Numbered from the stretch's first letter, positions 37,939 to 48,048 are shown. The stretch is 64,000 bases of DNA from Waterburya agarophytonicola KI4 (GCF_020640915.1 NZ_JADWDC010000010.1:1-64000), one strand, 5' to 3'. Numbers and translations: made by a program. Notes: generated from the sequence alone by a model not told the origin.

Positions 37939-39420
37939 TCATAAATTGCATTGCCACAGTTTAATCGTGTTGTCTGCACTACCGCTAGCAATCGTTTGAT
38001 TGTTGGGAGCGAGTGCCATACTATTAATCTTGGCAGCGTGTGCTTCTACACTAGTAATTTCTTCCCCTGTAGACAATTTCCAGAGTTTGATCGTTTTATC
38101 CCAACTACTGCTGATCAAAGTTTTACCATCTTGACTAAAAATAACTTGAGATACTCGGTCTGTATGTCCCATAAGAGTATAAATCTCTTGACCCGTAGTT
38201 AAATCCCACAGTTTAATATGGCGGTTAAAGCCTCCCGTCGCTAACAAATTACCATCAGGACTAAATGCCAAAGATAAGATTCCTGAGTTGTTATTAATCG
38301 AACGAATTACCTGTCCTGTTTTAGCATTTCTAATTCTCAACTCAGGCTCTAAACCACCAGTACAAAATAGACGACCATCGGGACTTAAAGCAAGACAAGT
38401 AACCGCAGCAAAAACAGAAATATTCTGAATCTCCATCCCTCGATTTACATCCCAGATCTTCAGAGAATTATCCCCACCACAACTAATCAAAGTTTGGTTA
38501 TCTGGAGTCAAAGCCAAAGCCACGACTTCACTGAGATGTCCGTCAAAATATCCCCCAAAGGTACGAATTATTTTTCTTTCTTGCAAGTCCCAGAATCGAA
38601 TCGTTTTATCTTTACTACCACTTATCAAAGTACGACCGCTAACACTCATTGCCAAACAGGTAACATTATCCGTATGACCCTTGAGGACAGAAATTCTTTT
38701 ACCTGTATTGACTTGCCAGAGATTAATTTCTTTATCGTTGCTCGCGCTAGCAATTTGTCCGTCGCAACTAACTGCTAAAAATTGGATAGCCCGTTCAAAG
38801 CCAATGATAGTATGCCAAAACTTTAAGGGGGTACTACTTTGATTATTAGCTGTCGCTTTGACTGTATAACCTCGATCGCTGTAACCTTCGGGTGTATATT
38901 TTTTATTGTATGAAGTGGTAGTCCTATTTTTCAATTTAATTTGGTGAGCCTTTTTAAACTCCGCATCCGCACGTAAGTTATAACCTAGTTTCGATAAAAT
39001 AAAACCCCGACATTGATAAGCTTCTATATAATTAAGGTCGAGTTTAATAACGCGGGAAAAGCTATCTAAAGCAGCATCATAATCTTCTGAATTTAAGTAA
39101 CTCATACCCTGCTGGTAATAAAACTCAGGAGTCTGTTGTGTATTCTCAACTCTTGTCTGAGATGTATGGGGAGCAGAATTAGTAACAGTATTTAACTTGA
39201 CAGCATTGCTATCTTTTTTGGCTAGATCGGCTTTAATAGCTGCATAGGCTAGATTAATCGTTTTGATTTTTGCTTCAGCTTTAGCTTTGAGGATTGGATC
39301 GTTAACATAGCGATCGGGATGCCAAATTTTAGCCAGCTTACGATAGGCTTGCTTGGTTAATTCGGGAGATGCAGTAGGAGAAATTTCCAAAATTGCATAA
39401 GATTGAGCAACATTATTCAT
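37939..39420 (-). CDS. DnaJ domain-TPR-WD40 repeat protein
   Basis: In the protein starting at ATG 39420, residues 4-60 are a J-domain with the HPD motif (KIWHPDRY). Residues about 90-160 hold two TPRs (YYQQGMSYLNSEDYDAALDSFSRVIKLD). From about 205 to the end there are seven WD40 blades, several ending in xxLWD/IKLW. The J-domain stimulates Hsp70; the propeller likely binds a client or partner. I chose the ATG at 39420 over a TTG three codons upstream. All three domains are confident; the client is unknown. Confidence 0.88.
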   Translation of the reverse strand: MNNVAQSYAILEISPTASPELTKQAYRKLAKIWHPDRYVNDPILKAKAEAKIKTINLAYAAIKADLAKKDSNAVKLNTVTNSAPHTSQTRVENTQQTPEFYYQQGMSYLNSEDYDAALDSFSRVIKLDLNYIEAYQCRGFILSKLGYNLRADAEFKKAHQIKLKNRTTTSYNKKYTPEGYSDRGYTVKATANNQSSTPLKFWHTIIGFERAIQFLAVSCDGQIASASNDKEINLWQVNTGKRISVLKGHTDNVTCLAMSVSGRTLISGSKDKTIRFWDLQERKIIRTFGGYFDGHLSEVVALALTPDNQTLISCGGDNSLKIWDVNRGMEIQNISVFAAVTCLALSPDGRLFCTGGLEPELRIRNAKTGQVIRSINNNSGILSLAFSPDGNLLATGGFNRHIKLWDLTTGQEIYTLMGHTDRVSQVIFSQDGKTLISSSWDKTIKLWKLSTGEEITSVEAHAAKINSMALAPNNQTIASGSADNTIKLWQCNL

Positions 39421-39690
39421 ATTCCGCAAGATTATTAGCTATATTTTCCCTTATTGCCAGAGCATAATTGAAATTTTGCCGATAAGCTGCGATCCTAGTC
39501 ACCTCGAATCTATAAACCATTGATTTACCTTCATCGCGATCGGGTAAAATACAATAGACCTCTTGGAAAAGTAATTCTAAGTATCAGTTAATAGTTTTTT
39601 GTCATTTGTCAAAATAATTAGAAGCGATCGGGAATTATGCAAGAAGTCTAATGAGCATAAAAATTTTTAAAACTTTAAGGGAGATACTCA

Positions 39691-39786
39691 ATGGGTGGTG
39701 TAATTGCTTTTTTATTAATTATGGGTTTATATACAGGGATTGCTTTAGGACTATACTTCGGTCTGCGCAAATTTAAAATTATCTAG
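39691..39786 (+). CDS. petL: Cytochrome b6f complex subunit PetL
   Basis: This 31-residue product is one hydrophobic helix ending LGLYFGLRKFKII, the C-terminal signature of PetL, a small single-helix subunit that stabilises the cytochrome b6f dimer in thylakoids. An AAGGGAG ribosome site lies about 10 bases before the ATG. A strong terminator follows 34 bases after the stop, so it is monocistronic. Confidence 0.85.
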   Translation: MGGVIAFLLIMGLYTGIALGLYFGLRKFKII

Positions 39787-39817
39787 TTGGTTATAAGTCT
39801 TCAAATATTTTAAAGAT

Positions 39818-39846
39818 GAGGATCGTCAATCTTGACGATCCTTTTG
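39818..39846 (+). terminator. Rho-independent terminator of petL
   Basis: GGATCGTCAA at 39820-39829 and TTGACGATCC at 39832-39841 form a perfect 10-bp stem with a 2-base spacer and are followed by a T-run. Confidence 0.88.
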
Positions 39847-39939
39847 TGTCTGTAAATTTTTAACCGCTGGTTATTCTATAATTCGACTTGTATTCAACAT
39901 AGTTCTTAAGAAAATTTAAGTAACAAATAATTAAGCTTA

Positions 39940-40722
39940 CTAAAGTAATAACTGCAATAATAACGAACCAACACTACCCATAAACTTACCTACATGACCC
40001 ATTCCCCCTTCTCGTTGCGCCATATTCTCTTCAGCTTCTTGAATTAAAGCCATTTGTTGCTGAAAATCGACTGCTGTCTTGTAACCTAGTTCGTGTTGTT
40101 GCTCTTTAAATAACTTGGCTGCTATTTTGGTATTCTTTTTAGCTTCTACTCGATGGTCAAAATTATATTGAATAATTCCCAAACCAAGATAAGCAGGAGC
40201 AAATTCAGGATCGATCTTAATTGCTCTACGATAGTGTTGTACTGCTGCATTATAATTACCGAGATCGGCTTCCCTGACTCCCCAACGGTGGAATTGTTCG
40301 GCAGTAGCAGCATTCTCGGCAATGCCTTTAATTCCTTCCATACGAGCGACATCTAAATTTGCACCCGTTAAATTTGCATTGTTTAAATAAGCGTTGCGTA
40401 AATCCGTACTTGTTAGGTTTACTCCCGCTAAATTTGCCCCCGTCAAATTTGCTCCATAAAAAGATGCACCAGTAAGATTTGCCCCCCTAAGATCTGCACC
40501 AGTAAGATTTGCTTGAGAAAGATTTGCTCCCACCAAATTTGCCTGAGAAAGATCTGCACCGACTAAATTTGTCTGCACTAAACCAGAATTACTGAGATCG
40601 CATTGAGAGCATTTTTTAGTGTTTAAAAGTTGAGTCAGATCGGTTAAACTTTCTGCCGGAGTAGGGATAGCAATAGTAATGGTAGAAATAAGTGCAATTG
40701 TAGTGAATAATGACGATTTCAT
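39940..40722 (-). CDS. Secreted pentapeptide-repeat and TPR protein
   Basis: From the ATG at 40722 the protein has 260 residues. A signal peptide (MKSSLFTTIALISTITIAIP) precedes a CSQCDLSNSGL opening and about 80 residues of pentapeptide repeats (A(D/N)LxxANL pattern). Two TPR-like units follow near 145-200 (AVQHYRRAIKIDPEFAPAYLGLGIIQY). The last part is helical with a Gly/Leu-rich end. An in-frame TTG at 40767 would hide the signal peptide, so I reject it. It probably acts in the periplasm or lumen; the partner is unknown. Confidence 0.8.
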   Translation of the reverse strand: MKSSLFTTIALISTITIAIPTPAESLTDLTQLLNTKKCSQCDLSNSGLVQTNLVGADLSQANLVGANLSQANLTGADLRGANLTGASFYGANLTGANLAGVNLTSTDLRNAYLNNANLTGANLDVARMEGIKGIAENAATAEQFHRWGVREADLGNYNAAVQHYRRAIKIDPEFAPAYLGLGIIQYNFDHRVEAKKNTKIAAKLFKEQQHELGYKTAVDFQQQMALIQEAEENMAQREGGMGHVGKFMGSVGSLLLQLLL

Positions 40723-40791
40723 ATACTTAAAGAATAGAGCATTAAGATTTCGCCATTTTAGCTTCAATTATTTTTTTCAGCCTTCATAAAA

Positions 40792-41694
40792 CTAGCTTTT
40801 GGGATCGAGAGCATCTCGCAGTCCATCGCCGATATAATTAATACTTAAAACCGTTAAAAATATTGCTATCCCTGGAAATATTGCCATATGAGGAGCAGAG
40901 GTTAAAAAATCTTTGGCTTCAAACAACATTCTGCCCCAGGTAGGTACATCGGGAGGAAATCCTAAACCCAAAAAACTTAGAGTAGATTCGGTAATAATAG
41001 CATTACCCACTGCTAAAGTAGCAGCTACTATAATGACGCTCAAAACATTGGGAAACAAATGAATCCACATAAGTCTGCTGGGTTTAGCACCGATCGCTCT
41101 GGCTGCGCTGACAAATTCCATTTCTCTTAGTTTAAGAAAATTAGCCCTGACTAATCTGGCTACAGACATCCAATTTAAACCGCCAATTAATAATACAATT
41201 AAAATAAATACTCCTAATTCTGCTCCTGCTATTTTTTTCATAGATTCGCGAAACAAGTAGACAATTAAAAGTAGCAAAGGCAATTGAGGTAATGCTAAAA
41301 ATAAATCGGTAATTCGCATCAAAATATTATCAATTATACCACCATAGAAACCTGCGATCGCTCCTACGAGCGTACCAAGAAATATTGCCACTAGCATTGA
41401 AGCAATACCGACGCTCAAAGATACTCTACCACCCTGTAATATTCTGGCTAATTGATCTTGTCCCAGGTCATTTGTGCCAAAAAGATGTTGCCAACTAGGA
41501 GCCTCTGAAGCAGACAAGAAATCTATTTTATCGACAGAAGTTTGATATATAAAAGGTAAAAAAATAATTGATAAACTAAGCAATAAAATAAATACTAAAC
41601 CAAATACTGCAGTGCGATCGCGTTTAAATTTGCGCCAACTATCCAACCATAAGTTACTGTAAACTTGGTTTGTTTTATTCGTCATTGTATTCAT
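40792..41694 (-). CDS. OppC/DppC-type ABC transporter permease
   Basis: The 300-residue inner-membrane protein has six helices. An N-terminal domain (FKRDRTAVFGLVFILLLSL) and the periplasmic HLFGTNDLGQDQLARILQGGRVSL segment precede the permease core with the EAA-like loop (AARAIGAKPSRLMWIHLFPN), ending GDGLRDALDPK. It imports peptides or nickel. The OppB-type partner, ATPase and binding protein genes are not adjacent. I chose ATG 41694 over a TTG five codons upstream. Confidence 0.88.
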   Translation of the reverse strand: MNTMTNKTNQVYSNLWLDSWRKFKRDRTAVFGLVFILLLSLSIIFLPFIYQTSVDKIDFLSASEAPSWQHLFGTNDLGQDQLARILQGGRVSLSVGIASMLVAIFLGTLVGAIAGFYGGIIDNILMRITDLFLALPQLPLLLLIVYLFRESMKKIAGAELGVFILIVLLIGGLNWMSVARLVRANFLKLREMEFVSAARAIGAKPSRLMWIHLFPNVLSVIIVAATLAVGNAIITESTLSFLGLGFPPDVPTWGRMLFEAKDFLTSAPHMAIFPGIAIFLTVLSINYIGDGLRDALDPKS

Positions 41695-41769
41695 TAAAAT
41701 AAAAACCAAATATAATTACATCCAGCTATTATAAATTGCTATAGACAAAAACAAATACTGTAAATAGAA

Positions 41770-42069
41770 TTGATTGAAGCCTTATCTATTAAAAAATTAA
41801 TGGGAACTTTGGTTAATATTGCAGCTATTTTTGCCTGCATCAGTATTTTGACAGGTTATCTTCGATTTATCGTTGATGAAAATGGTAATGTACCTCTAAA
41901 TAGTTATAGGTTTACTGGTTGCTTGGGAATGGTATTACTAGGTATGGTTGAAGGTACTGGAGATTTGTTTTTTTCTCACAAAATTACTCCCAACGCACTA
42001 TCAGCTTTAATGATTTACGCTGGATTAGGTATCTTTTTTATGATTTTTAGCCTGGCTGGTAATAAGTGA
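41770..42069 (+). CDS. Small three-helix membrane protein, unknown
   Basis: The 99-residue product has hydrophobic segments near 12-28, 48-60 and 78-96. The start is uncertain: TTG at 41770 or ATG at 41800, neither with a good ribosome site. No family is recognised, and it is divergent from the ABC permease gene. Confidence 0.4.
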   Translation: MIEALSIKKLMGTLVNIAAIFACISILTGYLRFIVDENGNVPLNSYRFTGCLGMVLLGMVEGTGDLFFSHKITPNALSALMIYAGLGIFFMIFSLAGNK

Positions 42070-42352
42070 ATCTGTAAAATTAAATTGTTTTCATAAATTA
42101 TAAAAGCAATTTGACTCAATAAATATAAAGTTGAATTGGCGATTACTTCTTGGCTTTTTCTTATTATTTTGACAAGTGTCTGTATTTATAGCGGCTCTCA
42201 TTAATCAATATCATTTGCAAATACTTGGCTTTGAGACGATCGATCACTTTTTAGGTATTTCAAAAATTTTTACTAATAATTTGCCTGATTTTGGTTAGGA
42301 TCTTTAGATATACGATCGCCTTATCAGAAGAGAGCTTTTACAAAATCAATTT

Positions 42353-44719
42353 ATGATTAAGTCCCCATCATCCCCTACAAAAAAGGATATAAACAATTCT
42401 ACTAAGCCAGAATCAGAAACCATTGTTCTCGACGTCAATGGAATGAAGTGTGCGGGCTGCGTAAAGGCGGTTGAAAGACAACTAGAGCAAAACACGGGAG
42501 TTATATCTGCTTGCGTTAATTTGATTACAGAAGTGGCGGTGGTAGAATATGAGGCAAAAAGTATTGCGCCAGAAACTTTAGCGGATAAGCTGACTAAAAC
42601 GGGTTTTCCTTCCCAATTAAGACAAAGCGATCGCACTACTTATCAAGCTGCAGCCAATAATCGGGCAAAAAGACAACAACAGTCACAAAAGCAAGCTCGA
42701 CAGTTAGTTACCGCTGGATTCCTCTTGTTTTTTTCAAGTGTAGGTCATTTACATCATCTAGGTTTACCTTATATTCCCGTATTGAGTAATATCTGGATTC
42801 ATTTTGCCCTGGCAACTTTGGCTTTATTAATTCCTGGGCGATCGCTTTTAGTGGATGGTTGGCGTAGTTTGGCGGGGGGAATGCCCAATATGAATACTTT
42901 AGTTGGTTTGGGTACTACCAGTGCTTATCTGGCTAGCTGCTGGGCTTTATTTGTACCTCAGTTGGGTTGGGAATGTTTTTTTGATGAGCCTGTCATGCTT
43001 TTGGGTTTTATTTTATTGGGGCGTACTTTAGAAGGTAAAGCCCGCAATAGAGCTTCTGCTGCACTGGAAAAGCTAGTTTCGTTACAGCCTCCTCTTGCTC
43101 GTTTGATCGGGAAGAAAGACGACACAGAAACCATTGAGATTCCTGTAGATCGGGTAAAATTGGGGGAATGGTTGCGTGTCTTACCAGGGGAAAAGATTCC
43201 CGTAGATGGTGCAATTGTTAAGGGAGAAACCACCCTAGATGAGTCAATGTTAACGGGGGAGTCGGTAGCAGTAGTCAAAGCAGAATCGGATTTAGTCTAT
43301 GCTGGAACAATCAATCAGTCAGGGGTAATTACTATCGAGGTAACGGGTATTGGTAAAGATACTACCCTGGCAAAGATTATTAATTTGGTGGAAGATGCTC
43401 AAACTCGAAAAGCACCAGTACAAAAACTAGCGGATAGCATTGCGGGTTACTTTGCTTATGGAGTAATGGCGATCGCAACTTTGACTTTTGGTTTTTGGTA
43501 TTTTTATGGAACAAAAATTTGGGATTCTGTTTTGATTAGTGCGTCTTATTCCATGGCGATGCCTATGGGACAAATGACGGTGGAAACTTCACCTTTGTTA
43601 TTGAGTCTAAAATTAGCGATCGCTGTACTGGTAGTTGCTTGTCCCTGCGCCCTTGGTTTAGCCACTCCCACGGCAATTTTGGTAGGTACGAGTATCGGTG
43701 CGGAAAATGGTATTTTGATTAAAGGTGGCGATATCCTCGAACGAGTCGAGAAATTAGATACTTTAGTTTTTGATAAGACGGGTACTCTTACTATTGGTAA
43801 GCCTCAAGTTACTGACTGTATTTCTTGGGGAGATATGACATCCGATGAGTTATTACAGTTAGCTGCATCGGTAGAAAGTGGCAGCAATCATCCTTTAGCG
43901 AAAGCTATTATCAGCACAGCACGACAAAAAGCTTTATCTTTGTGGGAAACTAATAATTTCAAGAGTGAGATCGGCAGAGGATTGTCTGCAATGGTGATGG
44001 GCAAACAAGTACTGTTGGGTAATGAACTATATTTAACCGAAAAACAGATAGAGATCGCCAATGAATTTCAACTTGAGGCTCAATTATTAGCTCAATCGGG
44101 AAAAACAATCGTTTATCTGGCTCTAGAAGATATTTTACAGGGAATAATTGCGATTGAAGATACTATTCGCCCTGATGCTAGTAAAACCATCGAGCAACTA
44201 AAAAATATGGGGCTAAATATTGTCCTATTAACAGGCGATCGCGCGGAAGTAGCCCAAGCAGTAGGGCAACAATTAAAAATCGAGCAAATTTTTTGGTCAG
44301 TCAAACCAGGGGAAAAAGCAGAAATTATTAAATCCCTACAGCAAAATAGTACCGTAGCCACTATCGGAGATGGTATTAATGATGCGCCAGCCTTGGCACA
44401 AGCTGATGTGGGTATATCTCTCCAAGATAGTACGGATGTGGCGATCGCTACTGCGGATATTGTCCTGATGCAAAATCAACTATCAGATATTATTCGGGCA
44501 ATCAAACTCAGTCAAGTCACGGTAAGTAAAATCAAGCAAAATCTAATCTGGGCTTTGGCTTACAATGTATTGGCTATTCCGATCGCAGCAGGGATTCTTT
44601 TACCTCAGTATGGTTTATTATTATCTCCTGTTTTAGCAGCGATCGCTATGGCATCTAGTTCGATAATTGTGGTGACAAACTCTTTACTATTGAATTTAAA
44701 CAAAAATTTTGAGCTGTAA
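42353..44719 (+). CDS. Copper-transporting P1B-type ATPase
   Basis: The 788-residue membrane pump has an N-terminal metal-binding domain with GMKCAGC (C33, C36), eight helices, the transmembrane CPC motif at 430-432, the phosphorylated D474 in DKTGTLT and GDGINDAPAL near the hinge. CPC with a single HMA domain fits copper(I) transport. The KCAGCVKAVE and NLITEVAVVEY pattern looks closer to CtaA (cytoplasmic import for plastocyanin supply) than PacS, but this is a memory-based preference. Confidence 0.92.
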   Translation: MIKSPSSPTKKDINNSTKPESETIVLDVNGMKCAGCVKAVERQLEQNTGVISACVNLITEVAVVEYEAKSIAPETLADKLTKTGFPSQLRQSDRTTYQAAANNRAKRQQQSQKQARQLVTAGFLLFFSSVGHLHHLGLPYIPVLSNIWIHFALATLALLIPGRSLLVDGWRSLAGGMPNMNTLVGLGTTSAYLASCWALFVPQLGWECFFDEPVMLLGFILLGRTLEGKARNRASAALEKLVSLQPPLARLIGKKDDTETIEIPVDRVKLGEWLRVLPGEKIPVDGAIVKGETTLDESMLTGESVAVVKAESDLVYAGTINQSGVITIEVTGIGKDTTLAKIINLVEDAQTRKAPVQKLADSIAGYFAYGVMAIATLTFGFWYFYGTKIWDSVLISASYSMAMPMGQMTVETSPLLLSLKLAIAVLVVACPCALGLATPTAILVGTSIGAENGILIKGGDILERVEKLDTLVFDKTGTLTIGKPQVTDCISWGDMTSDELLQLAASVESGSNHPLAKAIISTARQKALSLWETNNFKSEIGRGLSAMVMGKQVLLGNELYLTEKQIEIANEFQLEAQLLAQSGKTIVYLALEDILQGIIAIEDTIRPDASKTIEQLKNMGLNIVLLTGDRAEVAQAVGQQLKIEQIFWSVKPGEKAEIIKSLQQNSTVATIGDGINDAPALAQADVGISLQDSTDVAIATADIVLMQNQLSDIIRAIKLSQVTVSKIKQNLIWALAYNVLAIPIAAGILLPQYGLLLSPVLAAIAMASSSIIVVTNSLLLNLNKNFEL

Positions 44720-44788
44720 GCTCGTTAAAATAGACTGGTTACTTCTATATCCTCGATCGAAGATTGAAGATCGCGAGATCGATCGTAA

Positions 44789-45244
44789 ATGCTAGATCGA
44801 AAGACTTGGCTCATGACTGTAAAACCTGTAAAACACCGTGAAGAACACATTCTCATCCTTACTGATGGTAAAGGACATCGAGAAATTCAACTTAAAAATG
44901 AAAGCTATTCTCTGGGGAGGGGCGCGCAGTGTAATATTGTGCTGCAATCTCAGTTTGTTTCTCGTCATCATGCAACTTTAATTAAACGTCAGGGAGAAGA
45001 TCGCAGCTATTATCGTATGATTGACGGTAATTCTGAGGGTAGAACTAGTGTCAATGGATTGTTAATTAATGGTAAGAAAGTTCGATTTCACGATTTAAAA
45101 CAAGGGGATAAAGTTATTTTTGGTCCTCAAGTAGAAGCAATTTATGAATATCGCGAGTACGATCTGTTTCCTACTATTCCCCCAGACGATCCTTATGATA
45201 TTACTTTAATCGATCCTGCCATGATTGATGTGGAGGAGGATTAA
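44789..45244 (+). CDS. FHA domain protein
   Basis: The 151-residue cytosolic protein is essentially one forkhead-associated domain (about 25-125): YSLGRGAQCNIVL, the phosphothreonine-binding SRHHATL and TSVNGLLING. FHA domains bind phosphothreonine on partner proteins, pointing to Ser/Thr kinase signalling. The C-terminal tail is acidic. No kinase is adjacent. It follows the copper ATPase by 69 bases. Confidence 0.88.
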   Translation: MLDRKTWLMTVKPVKHREEHILILTDGKGHREIQLKNESYSLGRGAQCNIVLQSQFVSRHHATLIKRQGEDRSYYRMIDGNSEGRTSVNGLLINGKKVRFHDLKQGDKVIFGPQVEAIYEYREYDLFPTIPPDDPYDITLIDPAMIDVEED

Positions 45245-45333
45245 TCGATTATTGGATACTTGCAAATGTTGTTAGAAGAACAAAACATTCTTTTTCTGCA
45301 AAAATAACGGTTAGACTTGGTGTTTAATTTTTG

Positions 45334-47985
45334 ATGTTTGATAGATCGCGGTTTAACCTTTCTCGTTTAGCAATTGAATATTCTAGTGTAACTATCTGCT
45401 TTTGGCTGGCGATCGCAATTGCTGGTATATTTGCTTTTAGTTCTTTAAAGTATTCTCTTTTTCCTGCGGTAAATTTTCCTGTGGTAGTAATTCGCGCCGA
45501 GGCTGAAGCTACATCGGTTTTGGAGATGGAAGCCAGGGTAACTAAACCTTTGGAGAATTCTGTAGCAGATATTGATGGTTTGGCGCAGTTGTTTTCTGCT
45601 ACTTATTCTGGGCAAACAGTAGTTAGTCTTTTGCTAGATACGAATATTGATATCAAAAATGCTACTGCTGAAGTTGAAACTAGGTTGGCAGAATTGTCTT
45701 TATCCGATACAGAAATTGAAGTAATTCCTTTTAATTTAAATGAAACTAGTGCGATCAGCTATGTAGTTACGGACGATAATAATAGTCTGGAAGAATTAAA
45801 TAATCTTGCCACTAATAAAATTGTTCCTACTATAGCTCGATTACCAGGAGTACAAAGGGTTGATGTTTTGGGTATTGACGATCGCCAAGATATTAATTCA
45901 GATATTCCTACTGCTAACAGTAATACACTGATTCATTTTAATGGGGCAAAGGCGATCGCTTTTCAGGTAATCAAACAAAGCGATGCTAATACTTTAGAAG
46001 TAGTTAGGAGTGTAGAACAACAAGTCGCCCAGTTAAAAGAAGATTTCCCAGATATTCAATTAGTTTTAGCCGAAACTCCCGCAGGTTATATTCGCGAAGC
46101 TACCAAAGCTACCATCGAAGCCTTATTAGGGGCGGTAGCTTTAGCAATTTTAGTTATATTTCCCTTTTTAAATAATTTTAAAGCAACTTTAATTACAGCG
46201 ATCGCGATTCCTATTTCTTTGTTGGGTACGTTTATCGTGATGGCAGCAGCAGGGTTTAACTTAGAAACTCTTACCCTGCTGGCTTTAGCCCTGGCTATAG
46301 GCATTATTGTCGATGATGCCATTGTGGAAGTGGAGAACATCATGCGCCATCTAGAAGAGGGGAAAAGCCCCCGAGAGGCTGCTTTATCGGCTACTCGCGA
46401 AATAGGTTTGACCGCATCTATTTCCACTTTAACTATCGTTGCGGTATTTTTGCCTATTGGTTTGATGGGCGGTACATTAGGGCAGTTTTTTCGTCCTTTT
46501 GGCTTGACTATTTCTGCTGCTGTCTTGACTTCTTTGTTAGCAGCGCGAACTTTGTCCCCTATATTGGCGGTATATTGGCTGCGGGTAAAACAAGCTAAAC
46601 CAAGGGAAAACCAGCGACTAGGATTTGCTGGTAACAGCTATCATAATTTGTTGCAGTGGGCATTAAATCATCGTAAAACTGTAATTGGTATCTCTATAGG
46701 CAGCTTTATTGCAGGAATTGCTTTAATCCCTCTAATTCCTCAAGGTTTCGTCCCTCAATTAGATCGGGGAGAATTTAAAATTGTCTACACCACCCCCTTA
46801 CCTAAAATAGCCAAGCGTAATAATTCTGCTGCGCCATCTCAAACAAAAGAATCTCCATCTAATTTTAGCTGGTTAAAGAATATCGCGCGATCGCCTGAAA
46901 AAATATTACTCCGAAAAACTATTGCGGTAGCACAACAGATCGAAGAAATATTATTAACCCATCCCGATATAGAGTCGGCGTACACTATTGCAGGAATTAG
47001 AGGCGAACCCAATAAAGGTCAAATATATATCAAACTTAAAAGAGATCGCACCCTAACTACCGCCCAGGTACAAAACCAAATACGCCAAAAACTGCCTAAA
47101 ATCTCTCAGGTAATTATCAGCGTCGAAGATATTCCTTTTGTAGAAACAGGAGAAGATCCTTCGTTTAAAGTTTCTCTAGAGGGAGAAGATCTCGATCAAT
47201 TAAGGAAAAGTGCGATCGCTTTTAAAGCAGAAATCGAACAACTGCGAGGATTTGAAGATGTACGTCTAGATGGAGTGGACGAACCCTTAAATAAAATAAT
47301 TCATCTAGATCGCCAGCGAGTAGCCTATATCAACGCTAATTTGACTCCAGAGAGAGGAATCGGCGATGCCACAGAACAGGCAAAAGCGATCGCTAATAAA
47401 ACCCTATCTCCTGGTATCAGGTTCGATCTAGAAGGAGATTCTGCCCGATCTAAGAAGATATTAGGAGAATTTGCCATAACTCTCGCCCTAGCGGTAATTT
47501 GTATGCTAATAGTGCTATATTTGCCCTTTCAACGTTGGTTAGAACCATTAACAATCGGTTTATCCCTGCCATTATCTATTGTGGGGGCAATGTTAGCTTT
47601 GTTAATTACTCAAAGCGATTTTGGCATGATTTCCTTAATTGGATTAATCTTCCTGCTCGGTTTGTTAGATAAAAATGCGATCTTACTCCTCGATTATGCC
47701 AATCAATTACGGAGTTCGGGCATGAGTCGTACCCAAGCAATTCTGCAAACAGGAGTGTTGCGCCTCCGCCCTATTGTGATGACTACCTTTTCTACTATCT
47801 TGGGGATGCTACCCATTGCCATGGGATGGGGTGCGGGTTCAGAATTACGCCAACCAATGGCAGTAGGTATTATTGGCGGTTTGATTACTTCTTCTTTACT
47901 TAGTTTGATAGTTGTACCCGTAATTTATACAATTTTAGAAGACTGGATGATTGGCGATCGAGAAACTCCATCCCACTCTGAATAA
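45334..47985 (+). CDS. RND efflux permease, docking subdomains apparently absent
   Basis: The 883-residue inner-membrane protein (ATG 45334; a TTG just upstream is less likely) has the RND layout: TM1, a first periplasmic loop, TM2-7 with the proton-relay motif IGIIVDDAIVEVENI, a second loop, and TM8-12 with LIGLIFLLGLLDKNAILLLDYA. AcrB-type pumps are about 1030 residues. Here both loops are short by 60-100 residues. Where the docking parts DN and DC should be (near residues 181-200 and at about 47281-47400) only short links remain, while the porter-domain segments read normally. Residues about 490-530 hold a Ser/Lys-rich insertion. No membrane-fusion gene is adjacent. Confidence 0.85.
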   Translation: MFDRSRFNLSRLAIEYSSVTICFWLAIAIAGIFAFSSLKYSLFPAVNFPVVVIRAEAEATSVLEMEARVTKPLENSVADIDGLAQLFSATYSGQTVVSLLLDTNIDIKNATAEVETRLAELSLSDTEIEVIPFNLNETSAISYVVTDDNNSLEELNNLATNKIVPTIARLPGVQRVDVLGIDDRQDINSDIPTANSNTLIHFNGAKAIAFQVIKQSDANTLEVVRSVEQQVAQLKEDFPDIQLVLAETPAGYIREATKATIEALLGAVALAILVIFPFLNNFKATLITAIAIPISLLGTFIVMAAAGFNLETLTLLALALAIGIIVDDAIVEVENIMRHLEEGKSPREAALSATREIGLTASISTLTIVAVFLPIGLMGGTLGQFFRPFGLTISAAVLTSLLAARTLSPILAVYWLRVKQAKPRENQRLGFAGNSYHNLLQWALNHRKTVIGISIGSFIAGIALIPLIPQGFVPQLDRGEFKIVYTTPLPKIAKRNNSAAPSQTKESPSNFSWLKNIARSPEKILLRKTIAVAQQIEEILLTHPDIESAYTIAGIRGEPNKGQIYIKLKRDRTLTTAQVQNQIRQKLPKISQVIISVEDIPFVETGEDPSFKVSLEGEDLDQLRKSAIAFKAEIEQLRGFEDVRLDGVDEPLNKIIHLDRQRVAYINANLTPERGIGDATEQAKAIANKTLSPGIRFDLEGDSARSKKILGEFAITLALAVICMLIVLYLPFQRWLEPLTIGLSLPLSIVGAMLALLITQSDFGMISLIGLIFLLGLLDKNAILLLDYANQLRSSGMSRTQAILQTGVLRLRPIVMTTFSTILGMLPIAMGWGAGSELRQPMAVGIIGGLITSSLLSLIVVPVIYTILEDWMIGDRETPSHSE

Positions 47986-48048
47986 AAAAGAGAAGAAAAA
48001 AAGAGAGGAAAAAATTCCCCTCCTAGTAATTTTATATTCGTTTATTTT

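Noticed and set aside
46086-46427. 113-residue open frame opposite the RND permease gene
   Set aside because: Antisense to transmembrane codons; the Ala/Ile-rich product reflects the reverse complement of those codons.
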